Shown: positions 7,713-16,234 of the stretch, one piece after another
Layout of the letters: every line of letters begins with the position of its first letter
Position numbering within the stretch: the first letter of the stretch is position 1
Origin: Clostridium sp. C2-6-12
Lineage (GTDB): Bacteria; Bacillota; Clostridia; Clostridiales; Clostridiaceae
Assembly (NCBI RefSeq): GCF_009928485.1
Contig: NZ_JAABNP010000034.1
Span: forward strand, 19,024 to 65,462
DNA: 46,439 nucleotides
Direction: 5' to 3'
Notes under the pieces: generated by a model
The model's database searches: none
What the model was told of the DNA's origin: nothing
The model's input: only the letters and a program-made list of their open reading frames with translations
Made by a program: the position numbers and the translations under genes

Positions 7713-9068
7713 ATGAATAATAAATATAATGACTTATTTGAAGAATTGATTAAATCCTACTATGATGGTAATTTTGATGAAACACTTTCACGTATTATGG
7801 TCTGCCACAAAAAATCACCTCAGGAAACATTCTCTATAATTACTTCCTTATGTGGCGTTAATATTAAGTTTGATAATAATTATATATATAACTTAAAAAA
7901 AGCTATAACTGAACATGAAGTTCATAATAAATTAATACGAAAAATTAAAGATTGTTCTAAGGATTGTTCCCCAGGTGAAAATAATAAATATAATTGTCAA
8001 GCATCGTGTCCTTTTGATGCTATTGTTTATGATCCAAATAAAAAATCAACTTTTATAGATTCTAATCTATGCTTTAACTGCGGTTTATGTGTAGATTCCT
8101 GCAAAGATGGACTTATTTTAGATAACGTATATTTTATTCCAGTTGCAGATTTAATTAAAAATAATGAAACTGTTATAGCTGCCGTTGCTCCAGCCATTAG
8201 CGGGCAGTTTGGAGATAATGTAACTTTAGATCAATTAAGAGAAGCATTTATTAAAGTTGGTTTTACAGATATGATTGAAGTTGCTTTTGCTGCCGATGTT
8301 CTAACTATTAAAGAAGCTGTTGAATTTGATAAACATGTTCATGGACCTAAGGACTTGATGATAACATCCTGCTGCTGCCCTATTTGGATTGGAATGCTTA
8401 GAAAAGTTTATAAAGATCTTGTGCCTGATTTGTCTCCTTCTGTATCTCCTATGGTTGCTGCTGCTCGAATTGTAAAAAAGTTAAATAAAGATGCAAAAGT
8501 AGTTTTTATCGGTCCATGTATAGCAAAAAAAGCTGAAGCTAAAGACAAAGATTTAAATGATGCTGTAGATTTTGTTTTAACTTTTCAAGAAGTATACGAA
8601 ATATTTAAAGCTTTAAATATTGATCCTCAAAAGTTAAAAGGAATACCTTCTATTGAATACGCCTCAAGAGGCGGTAGACTTTATGCTAGAAGTGGTGGTG
8701 TTTCAATTGCAGTTTCTGAAACAATAGAAGAACTATTCCCTGATAAAGCTGAGCTATTTAAGGCTGCTAAAGCTTCTGGAATTCCTGAATGCAAAGAACT
8801 CCTTGAAAACGCCCTAAAAGGAAATATTGATGCAAATTTTCTTGAAGGAATGGGCTGCAAAGGTGGATGTGTTGGTGGACCTAAAGCCATAATTCCTACA
8901 GACGAAGGTAAGAACGCTGCTGATAAATTTGCTTATGCTTCAACTATAAAAGTACCTGTTCACAGTAAAATTCTAGATAATGTTCTAGAAAAACTTAATA
9001 TAAATTCTTTAGAAGACTTTAAACACGAAGAAAAGATGGAAATTTTCGAAAGAAATTTTGATAAATAA
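7713..9068 (+). CDS. [FeFe]-hydrogenase-like iron-sulfur protein (group D-like)
   Basis: 451 aa. The start at 7713 has GAGAGGTG 5 nt upstream; the in-frame ATG five codons earlier has none. Eight N-terminal cysteines (81, 85, 95, 99 and 120, 123, 126, 130) form a 2x[4Fe-4S] ferredoxin-like part, the first set with odd spacing. The H-cluster domain follows: T218-S-C-C-C-P (L1), G267-P-C-I-A-K-K (L2) and E378-G-M-G-C-K-G-G-C386 (L3). All four H-cluster Cys positions seem present. The motifs differ from catalytic CpI (TSCCPGW, MPCTRKKFE, ACPGGC) and resemble the uncharacterised group D hydrogenases. It could be a hydrogenase, a redox sensor or an electron carrier. No partner gene adjoins; maturation genes are not in the window. 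Confidence 0.88.
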   Translation: MNNKYNDLFEELIKSYYDGNFDETLSRIMVCHKKSPQETFSIITSLCGVNIKFDNNYIYNLKKAITEHEVHNKLIRKIKDCSKDCSPGENNKYNCQASCPFDAIVYDPNKKSTFIDSNLCFNCGLCVDSCKDGLILDNVYFIPVADLIKNNETVIAAVAPAISGQFGDNVTLDQLREAFIKVGFTDMIEVAFAADVLTIKEAVEFDKHVHGPKDLMITSCCCPIWIGMLRKVYKDLVPDLSPSVSPMVAAARIVKKLNKDAKVVFIGPCIAKKAEAKDKDLNDAVDFVLTFQEVYEIFKALNIDPQKLKGIPSIEYASRGGRLYARSGGVSIAVSETIEELFPDKAELFKAAKASGIPECKELLENALKGNIDANFLEGMGCKGGCVGGPKAIIPTDEGKNAADKFAYASTIKVPVHSKILDNVLEKLNINSLEDFKHEEKMEIFERNFDK

Positions 9069-9166
9069 CAATATCTACATTAAAACAAAATACAAATAAA
9101 ACACAACATATTTTAACTTTATTATATTTTTATTTCTTAAAACTTAAAAAGTTTTGCTAAAAATAA

Positions 9167-9210
9167 AACCATGAACATACTGCAATATAATCAGCTGTTC
9201 ATGGTTCTTT
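9167..9210. terminator. Bidirectional terminator
   Basis: AACCATGAACA (9167-9177) pairs perfectly with TGTTCATGGTT (9196-9206) between two convergent genes. T-rich sequence follows on both strands. It belongs to the recurrent ACCAT/ATGGT hairpin set. Confidence 0.85.
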
Positions 9211-9257
9211 ACAAAGCATTAATTTATTTCCTTCAACTTTAGAAAATTTTTAATTAT

Positions 9258-11291
9258 TTACTTCACTGTTTCCAATGCTTTTTTTACTTTTGGAACAACA
9301 TAGTGACTTCCTCCCCTATCCTTAACATCTTCTGCCATCATAACTACTAACAAATTGTTTTTATCCTTATTTGTAGTCATTCCAACAAACCATCCAAGTT
9401 CAGTTCCTTTTGTATCATCCTGAGACACTTTTATTTCTGCTGTTCCTGTTTTTCCTGCAATAGTTAGTCCATTAGTAAATGCCTGATGCCCAGTTCCATT
9501 TTGATTTTCTACTACTTGTACTAAATCCTGAAGCACTATATTGGCAGCTTCTTTTGAAACAGCATTTGGCTTCCATATTTTTATTTCAGGATTTTGCTTA
9601 TATTCTATATAAGGAGTTAAAATGTTTCCTTCATTTTCAAACATAGTATATAATGCTGCTAAATGAACAGGATTTAATAATATTTCTCCTTGTCCATATC
9701 CACTATCAGCTAATTGAACTTCAGTTTTAAAATTTTTATCACTAGAAAACTGTGAATTATATAGAGGAAATTCAAACGGAATCTTATCTGAAAATCCAAA
9801 GCTGTTTAATTTATCTTTAAATATATCTTTACCTATATCTAATGCAGCTTGTGCAAAATAAATATTATCTGAGTAAATAAGGGCATTAGCTAAATTAGAA
9901 GGGCTTCCATAGTCACTTACTCTTGTTACTGAATAATTACCCCAGCTACCGTTCTTCTTCCAGCTAAGTCCTGTAATTTTCTTGTCCACATTGGGATCTA
10001 TTTTTTTTGTATCAACTCCTATTGCTGCTGTAATTGGCTTAAAAGAAGATCCTGGTGTAGCTGTACCTTGAAATCTATTATACATTGGCTTATTGGGATC
10101 ATTATTTAATAAATTCCATTTGTCATTTGACATGCCCAAAATAAAATCATTAGGATTATATGCTGGAGTGCTTACCAATGCTAAAACTTCGCCAGTATTA
10201 GGATTCATAGCTACTGATAATCCCTTATCTTTTTCTAGCTGATCATATAATAAACTTTGCATACTACTATCAATTGTTAATTTTAAATCTGTACCATCTT
10301 TAGGTTCTTTAGTAATTAGTGAAGTTTTCTTTTCGCCTTCTTTACTTTGAATAAATATTTCAGATCCATCAATAGCTCTTAATGATTCTTCATATTTTTT
10401 CTCTAACCCTGCTTTGCCAATTAATGAATTTTCATTGTATTCTTTGTCATTTTGCTTTTCAAGTTCTTCAGCATTTATGGTTTGTATATACCCTGTTAAA
10501 TGGGCTGCTTTTACTCCTAGTGGGTATATTCTTGCATCCTTATCGTTAACTTGAACTCCTGGAATATTAACAAGACTTGAGATTCTATCATCGCCATAAG
10601 GAATAGCCTTTATAGGAATAAACATATCTGGTTTTACATATGTTGCACTTAGCTGCTTATTTATATAATCAACTGAAACCTCTAATAACTTGGCAATTTC
10701 TGAAATTGACTTATCTTTGTTATCTCCTAAATTTCTAGGAACTATTCCTACATTAGATGAAAATGAATCAGTTGCAAGCTTTACACCTTTTCTGTCAATT
10801 ATATCTCCTCTTTTGGCTTTTAAAGTTTTCACTCTAACCTTATCAGTATCATTTAATTCTGGGAATATTGCTTTAGAGTTCCAAATTAAAGTATACTCCT
10901 TACCTAATTTTCTAGTCATGCTCACTGAATTAGAAAACTTTAATTCTCCACTTAATGTATTCATGGTAGTATCATAGTCTATTATGGCTTCATTGGTTTT
11001 ATTGTCAACTTTTTTAACTTCTATTTTTACATCACTTGCTTTAATACCTTCATATATATTTTTATTTCTAGCAACAAAATCTTCCTTAGTAACTTTATTC
11101 TTTATATCCTCATCAATTAGCTCATACATTTTTTCATAGTCTTTGGAATTAATTAAATTTACATACTCTGTCAATTTATATTCAGGTCTATGTGCTTTAT
11201 TATATAGAAATAAAGCAACCCCACATATTATAAGTGGAACAACTACAATTCCTGCCCCTAAAAATAGATAAAAATCTTTCTTCTTACTCAT
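9258..11291 (-). CDS. Class B penicillin-binding protein with MecA-type N-terminal domain
   Basis: 677 aa. The start at 11291 lies 9 nt after AAGGAT; a GTG three codons upstream overlaps that site. One membrane anchor (about 14-35) is followed by an NTF2-like MecA_N domain (about 40-150), a PBP dimerisation domain opening with LKAKRGDIIDRKG, and a transpeptidase domain. The active-site motifs are S415-S-F-K418, S474-D-N476 and K614-T-G616. It cross-links peptidoglycan outside the membrane. The architecture is that of PBP2a and PBP3 of low-GC Gram-positives, which can have low beta-lactam affinity; affinity cannot be judged from sequence. No mecR/blaR regulators are adjacent, so it is likely intrinsic and housekeeping. 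Confidence 0.93.
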   Translation of the reverse strand: MSKKKDFYLFLGAGIVVVPLIICGVALFLYNKAHRPEYKLTEYVNLINSKDYEKMYELIDEDIKNKVTKEDFVARNKNIYEGIKASDVKIEVKKVDNKTNEAIIDYDTTMNTLSGELKFSNSVSMTRKLGKEYTLIWNSKAIFPELNDTDKVRVKTLKAKRGDIIDRKGVKLATDSFSSNVGIVPRNLGDNKDKSISEIAKLLEVSVDYINKQLSATYVKPDMFIPIKAIPYGDDRISSLVNIPGVQVNDKDARIYPLGVKAAHLTGYIQTINAEELEKQNDKEYNENSLIGKAGLEKKYEESLRAIDGSEIFIQSKEGEKKTSLITKEPKDGTDLKLTIDSSMQSLLYDQLEKDKGLSVAMNPNTGEVLALVSTPAYNPNDFILGMSNDKWNLLNNDPNKPMYNRFQGTATPGSSFKPITAAIGVDTKKIDPNVDKKITGLSWKKNGSWGNYSVTRVSDYGSPSNLANALIYSDNIYFAQAALDIGKDIFKDKLNSFGFSDKIPFEFPLYNSQFSSDKNFKTEVQLADSGYGQGEILLNPVHLAALYTMFENEGNILTPYIEYKQNPEIKIWKPNAVSKEAANIVLQDLVQVVENQNGTGHQAFTNGLTIAGKTGTAEIKVSQDDTKGTELGWFVGMTTNKDKNNLLVVMMAEDVKDRGGSHYVVPKVKKALETVK

Positions 11292-11346
11292 TAATTTCAC
11301 ATCCTTTATTATGTCATAATAAATTCTCTCTAGTCTTATAGAAAAA

Positions 11347-11378
11347 GCTGTTTCAAAAGCTTTAAATTTTGAAACAGC
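11347..11378 (-). terminator. Terminator of the glyoxalase gene
   Basis: GCTGTTTCAAAA pairs perfectly with TTTTGAAACAGC (12 bp), followed on the minus strand by TTTTTC. It lies 9 nt after the glyoxalase stop codon. Confidence 0.9.
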
Positions 11379-11387
11379 ATACTTATA

Positions 11388-11771
11388 TTATTCACATCGT
11401 ATAACTTCAACTTTATAGCCATCTGGATCAGTTACAAAATAATATTTTGGCTTTTCACCTGGTAAGCCTTTTAAATCTGTAACTTCATATCCAAGGTTCA
11501 TATGCTTTTGTCTCATTTCTTCCAAGTCTTCTACGCCAATAGCTGTGTGACTGAACCCATTGCCTATTTCATATGGTTTTTCTATATCATAATTATATGT
11601 AAGTTCAATTTCATATCCATTTATTTCATTGGATAAATAAACAAGAGTAAACTTATGCTTTGGGAAATCCTTTCTTCTTGTTTCAATAAGCCCAAGAGCA
11701 TCTCTATAGAAATTTAATGATTCTTCTAAATCTTTAACTCTTATACATGTATGCAACATTTTTACTGACAT
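11388..11771 (-). CDS. gloA: Glyoxalase I (lactoylglutathione lyase)-like VOC protein
   Basis: 127 aa with two beta-alpha-beta-beta-beta VOC modules. The four metal ligands of glyoxalase I are in register: H7, E56, H75 and E122. The GFSHTAIGV and DPDGYKVEVI motifs match GloA. The family converts the hemithioacetal of methylglyoxal and a thiol to the lactoyl thioester. Clostridia generally lack glutathione, so the physiological thiol is uncertain. The ribosome site is GGAGGAATTAGAATG. Single gene with its own terminator. Confidence 0.9.
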   Translation of the reverse strand: MSVKMLHTCIRVKDLEESLNFYRDALGLIETRRKDFPKHKFTLVYLSNEINGYEIELTYNYDIEKPYEIGNGFSHTAIGVEDLEEMRQKHMNLGYEVTDLKGLPGEKPKYYFVTDPDGYKVEVIRCE

Positions 11772-12022
11772 TCTAATTCCTCCTTCAAAACTTTTCCACT
11801 ATTATAATATACCATATAAATTAAAATCTAAAAATACTTTATAAATATGTTTTTATAGCTAATACTACTTAATATAACTCGTTGTGCAAATTATTTAAAC
11901 TAAACACGTTTGAACTAGTTTTGTAGATTTAATTCTTAACTACTTGCTTTATATTTAATGTTATAATAATCTATAAGAGTCACTAATTTACTTTATTTAA
12001 TTCATAAGGAGGTTAATATTTT

Positions 12023-13072
12023 ATGAAAATATTAAAATACATGCTAATATTCGTTCCTATAAGTTTTATAGCTGAATTTATGCATGCATCGCCATCCATA
12101 ATGTTTGTACTTGCCGCTTTATCAATAATTCCACTGGCAGGTCTTATGGGTGAAGGAACTGAAGAAATCTCATTTTACTCTGGTCCCAAAATTGGTGGAT
12201 TTTTAAATGGTACTTTTGGTAATGCTACAGAACTTATAATATCATTTTTTGCACTTAAAGAAGGTCTTTTTGAAGTAGTAAAGTCCTCCATAGCTGGTGC
12301 TGTAATCGGTAATGTATTACTAGTACTTGGTGCCAGTATGCTTGCTGGTGGATTAAAATACAAAACCCAAACCTTTAACAAACAGGTGGTTGAAGTCTCT
12401 TCAAGCATGCTGCTTTTTGCAGTTGTTGGTTTATGTATTCCAGCATTGTTTACTCACACAGTAGATCCATCATTACTAAATACACGGTATGAAGGTTTAA
12501 GTATATTTGTTGCTATAATAATGATTGCAATATATATTTTAAGTTTAGTATTTTCATTTTTTACTCATAAGCATATATATTCTGTTAACGCTGAAGAAGA
12601 TGAAGAAGGTACTGCTAAATGGTCTTTAAAAAAGTCAATATTAGTCTTAGTTGTAGCTACTGTGTTAATAGCAATAGAAAGTGAATTTTTAGTAAGCGGA
12701 ATAGAACCTATAACTAAAAGCTTAGGCCTTAGTGAATTTTTTGTTGGTATAATATTAATTCCTATAATAGGTAATGCTGCTGAACATAGTACTGGTATTG
12801 TAATGGCTATGAAAAATAAAATGGATGTAGCTTTAGAAATTGCAATAGGTTCAAGCTTACAAATAATATTATTTGTCACTCCTGTTCTAATATTCTTGAG
12901 CTTATTATTTACTCCAATGAGCATTGAATTTAATGAATTTGAATTAATTGCTCTTATTGTTGCAGTATTAATAGCCAATAGAGTATCAAATGATGGTGAG
13001 TCAAACTGGCTTGAAGGAGTACAGCTCCTTGCTGTATATACAATAATTGGAGCTTCATTCTTTATTCTATAG
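12023..13072 (+). CDS. Ca2+/H+ antiporter (CaCA superfamily, Cax type)
   Basis: 349 aa, about 11 membrane helices. It exports calcium in exchange for protons across the cell membrane. The two inverted alpha-repeat signatures are visible: G66-N-A-T-E70 and G250-N-A-A-E254-H255. The acidic cytoplasmic loop near residue 190 (NAEEDEEG) separates the two halves, as usual. The ribosome site is AAGGAGGTT, 9 nt before ATG. Monocistronic, with a terminator after it. Confidence 0.92.
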   Translation: MKILKYMLIFVPISFIAEFMHASPSIMFVLAALSIIPLAGLMGEGTEEISFYSGPKIGGFLNGTFGNATELIISFFALKEGLFEVVKSSIAGAVIGNVLLVLGASMLAGGLKYKTQTFNKQVVEVSSSMLLFAVVGLCIPALFTHTVDPSLLNTRYEGLSIFVAIIMIAIYILSLVFSFFTHKHIYSVNAEEDEEGTAKWSLKKSILVLVVATVLIAIESEFLVSGIEPITKSLGLSEFFVGIILIPIIGNAAEHSTGIVMAMKNKMDVALEIAIGSSLQIILFVTPVLIFLSLLFTPMSIEFNEFELIALIVAVLIANRVSNDGESNWLEGVQLLAVYTIIGASFFIL

Positions 13073-13112
13073 TCTTCCTTAGCTTCAAGAATATCATAAT
13101 GAATCTAAAGTA

Positions 13113-13155
13113 TTAAAGAGAGATATTTTCAAATTGAAAATATCTCTCTTTAAAT
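13113..13155. terminator. Strong hairpin terminator between convergent genes
   Basis: TTAAAGAGAGATATTTTC pairs perfectly with its complement at 13136-13152, with a short loop. It serves the antiporter gene and possibly corA on the opposite strand. Confidence 0.85.
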
Positions 13156-13230
13156 TTAAAACTATTTTAGCTTTGCTTTTTCATTTTCAAAACCTATTCT
13201 ATATTAATTCTGTGCTTCAATTTTTCTATA

Positions 13231-14151
13231 CTAAAGCCATTTATTTTTCTTAAACCACCCAATGCAGACTATAACAATAGTAATACAAGTTATGATAATA
13301 ATAGGATAACCATATTTAAAATTGTACTCAGGCATATTAAAATTCATTCCATACCAACCTACAATAAGAGTAAGTGGTAAGAAAATTGTTGTTACAACCG
13401 TAAATAACTTCATCAATGTATTTTGATTTATGTCTACTTGCGCTTGATATGCCTCTCTCACTTGCGTAACGTAATCTCTTAAATTATTTACAGCTTGATA
13501 CAATCTATTAGTTCTATTAGTAAACATTCTAAAGTATTTTATTGTTTTTTTATCAACAAGTTTATTATCATTTTCCTCTATTAGTTCTGCAATATTAATA
13601 AGCCTTTCATAGTAGCGTTTTAATTTTAATAATTTTTTTCTAAGTATAATTATTTTATTTAAATAGTTATCTTCTTTTGAAGTTATTAATCCTTCTTCAA
13701 GCTTTGTAATCTCTTGTTCAATATTTTCAATATGATATGTATCCTCTAAAGTAAGTTTATCAAAAAAAATATATAGCAATTTACTAAGATTTGTACATTT
13801 AATTTCAGCAGATATAATTTTGGAAAGCACTTCGTTTATTAAATTATTATCATCGCATATAAATACAAGAAGATTTTGCGTAAAAAATACGCATATTTTT
13901 TTAGATGGACTTAATAAATTATCAACTTTAGGAATTTTAAGAGATATATAATCAAATCCTTCATAACTTTCGAATTTTGATGTTCTTCCATTCAAACATT
14001 CAAAAAGAATCTTATCATTTATATAAAGCTTATCAGCCATAGCTTGTAATTGTTCAAAGTTAATCACAGATACAAAAGATCTAGAGCCATTTAAACTAAC
14101 ATTATCAATTGAATCTTCAATTAAAGTTTCATTATTTAAAGAAAAAATCAT
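13231..14151 (-). CDS. corA: CorA family divalent cation transporter
   Basis: 306 aa. The start at 14151 follows AAGGTG; a GTG three codons earlier sits inside that site. The long cytoplasmic alpha/beta and helical N-domain is followed by two C-terminal membrane helices. The selectivity signature G268-M-N270 (YGMNFNMPE) lies between them. CorA pentamers import Mg2+, and some family members move Co2+, Ni2+ or Zn2+. No M-box riboswitch is seen upstream. Single gene. Confidence 0.93.
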   Translation of the reverse strand: MIFSLNNETLIEDSIDNVSLNGSRSFVSVINFEQLQAMADKLYINDKILFECLNGRTSKFESYEGFDYISLKIPKVDNLLSPSKKICVFFTQNLLVFICDDNNLINEVLSKIISAEIKCTNLSKLLYIFFDKLTLEDTYHIENIEQEITKLEEGLITSKEDNYLNKIIILRKKLLKLKRYYERLINIAELIEENDNKLVDKKTIKYFRMFTNRTNRLYQAVNNLRDYVTQVREAYQAQVDINQNTLMKLFTVVTTIFLPLTLIVGWYGMNFNMPEYNFKYGYPIIIITCITIVIVCIGWFKKNKWL

Positions 14152-14280
14152 TTTATTCACCTTATTTCAATATTTCATAATTATATCTTACCATAAAAAA
14201 TTGCATTTAAACATCTATATAAAATCACAAAAATTTATTATATTTATCTTATTGTCTTAAATGTATTTTTGAAACAATAA

Positions 14281-14326
14281 AATAAATGCCATAGTTAAAC
14301 AATATAATTTAACCATAACATTTATT
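14281..14326 (-). terminator. Terminator of the membrane MCP gene
   Basis: On the minus strand AAATGTTATGGTTAAA pairs with TTTAACTATGGCATTT (with wobbles), and T-rich sequence follows. It lies 20 nt past the MCP stop codon. Confidence 0.75.
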
Positions 14327-14345
14327 CTGTACTCATTTTCTATAT

Positions 14346-16037
14346 CTAAATCACAAATTTAGATATATCTTCTTTTAATTTTTCTGAACTTACTTTAGCT
14401 TTTGAAGTCTCTTCAAAGATATCCCCAGATTTACCATTTACATCTGATACTCTATTAGCAATAGCAGCAGTTTCTGTTGCACCTTCTGTAGCTGCTCCAG
14501 CAACGCCATCTATTGTCTTTATCATATTGTCCACTGAAAATATCAAATCTTCAGAAACATTATTAAATTCTAAAGAAAAATCCTTAAAGTATAAAGCATC
14601 TTTATTATATTGATGACTTATATCTATTAAAGTTTCATAATCCTTTAGAACCTTATTTTCAATAAAATCAAGCATTTTTTGAGAGTTTTCAGCTAATTCT
14701 TCAACTGACATAACTATAACACTTGTTACATTTTGTATTTTAGTTATAGTTTCACTTGATTCTTCTGCAAGTTTCCGTATTTCATCAGCTACAACACTAA
14801 ATCCTTTTCCTGCTTCACCTGCTCTTGCAGCTTCTATTGCTGCATTAAGTGCCAATAAATTTGTTTGAGATGTTATTTCAAGTATTGAATCTGATAATAC
14901 ATTGATTTGTGCTACAGCTTTGGCATTTTTTATAGATTTTTTAAGTTTATTATCAGTTTCTAGAAACATTTTTTCTGTTTCCTTTTGATTAACTTCTGAA
15001 ATTCTCAAAATATTTTTAGCTTTTTCACTTATTACTTTTGCTTTATCTGAAATTCCATGTGATTTTTCCGCAAACGAATTCACTGCACTTCCAATTTCTT
15101 GTGAACACCCTGCCATTTCTTCAGCAGAAGCAGCTGTTTCCTCAATACTTGCAGATAAATTCTCTGCATTTATAGAGACTTCTTCAATATCAATATTTAA
15201 ACCTTTCATTTTTGTATTCACTGTTTCAATTACATTATCAATATCTTTAGCTACTACTACTACATTTCCAATTAATCCTTTTAAAGAATTCTTAACTTTA
15301 TTTATTGATATTCCTATATCTTCTAATTCGTCCTTTGTTTTTAACTCAATATCAAAAGTAAAGTCACAATCTTTCATTTTTCCTAAAGCATATTGAATTT
15401 TCATAATATTTGAACTAACTTTATTTGAAAATATATAAGCCATAATTACAGAAATAATACTTAAGATAGCAATTGTAATAATTATTATCTTAGTTAAGTC
15501 ACTTCTAATATTTTCAAACATGCTTGTATCTATATCTACTCCTGAAATTGCTATAACTTCTCCTGCTGAATTTTTAATAGGCGAGCAGGCAGTAATATAT
15601 GTTCCATATCCATCCGTTACAGATTCATCACTTACAGTAACATTTCCGTTAAAAGCTTTTTCCATTTCACCATCCATGGTATAATCCTCTAAAAAATCTG
15701 ATGCGTCTACTGAAACATCTAGCAAAAATTTAGCTTCTTTCCCCTCTGTTCTTATGAGTATATAAAAATTTCTGGCAATACTTTCTGATTTGGCTGAAAC
15801 CATTGAATTTATAACTCTTTTGTATTCTTCACTATCTTTTGATTTCTCTTTTACAATTTTTTCAATATCCTTTGAATCGATGGCCTTATCTAATTTTATT
15901 ACACATTGAGTTGCTGAGTCTTTTATGTCTGTTTCAAATTTTTCAAACATAATAAAATTAACTGAAATTAATATTATTGCAATAGACGATAAAATTATTA
16001 ACATCATTCTCAATATTTTAAAGCCAAATTTCCCCAT
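14346..16037 (-). CDS. Membrane methyl-accepting chemotaxis protein
   Basis: 563 aa. The start at 16037 is chosen for GGGGGAG 4 nt upstream and because it places the first helix at the N-terminus; an upstream ATG lacks a site. A membrane helix (about 8-30), an extracellular Cache-like sensor (about 35-185, with DGYGTYITACSPI and GVDIDTSMF), a second helix (about 187-210), HAMP and a cytoplasmic signalling coiled coil follow. The hairpin tip carries ALNAAIEAARAGEAGKGFSV, the CheA/CheW contact site. The ligand is unknown. No che genes are nearby. Single gene with a terminator. Confidence 0.93.
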   Translation of the reverse strand: MGKFGFKILRMMLIILSSIAIILISVNFIMFEKFETDIKDSATQCVIKLDKAIDSKDIEKIVKEKSKDSEEYKRVINSMVSAKSESIARNFYILIRTEGKEAKFLLDVSVDASDFLEDYTMDGEMEKAFNGNVTVSDESVTDGYGTYITACSPIKNSAGEVIAISGVDIDTSMFENIRSDLTKIIIITIAILSIISVIMAYIFSNKVSSNIMKIQYALGKMKDCDFTFDIELKTKDELEDIGISINKVKNSLKGLIGNVVVVAKDIDNVIETVNTKMKGLNIDIEEVSINAENLSASIEETAASAEEMAGCSQEIGSAVNSFAEKSHGISDKAKVISEKAKNILRISEVNQKETEKMFLETDNKLKKSIKNAKAVAQINVLSDSILEITSQTNLLALNAAIEAARAGEAGKGFSVVADEIRKLAEESSETITKIQNVTSVIVMSVEELAENSQKMLDFIENKVLKDYETLIDISHQYNKDALYFKDFSLEFNNVSEDLIFSVDNMIKTIDGVAGAATEGATETAAIANRVSDVNGKSGDIFEETSKAKVSSEKLKEDISKFVI

Positions 16038-16178
16038 AATACTCCCCCTTTTTATACCTTTTAATAACAATATCCATTTACATTTTATACTAAATTACCA
16101 TACTTTTCAACAAATTTATTCTATCTTAATATAAATTTTACATTAATATCCAATTATATACAAACAATAATATAAATG

Positions 16179-16225
16179 AAAACCATATTCATATAAAAAA
16201 CTGCTATTATATGCATATGGTTTTT
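16179..16225 (-). terminator. Terminator of the second GGDEF/HD-GYP gene
   Basis: AAAACCATAT...CATATA pairs with TATATG...ATATGGTTTT (one mismatch) with a 12-nt loop, 10 nt after the stop codon. Another member of the ACCAT/ATGGT set. Confidence 0.85.
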
Positions 16226-16234
16226 AGAAAATTA

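Noticed and set aside
12565..12978. Open minus-strand frame of 137 codons inside the Ca2+/H+ antiporter gene
   Set aside because: It is antisense to a strongly supported membrane protein and has the skewed composition of a shadow frame.
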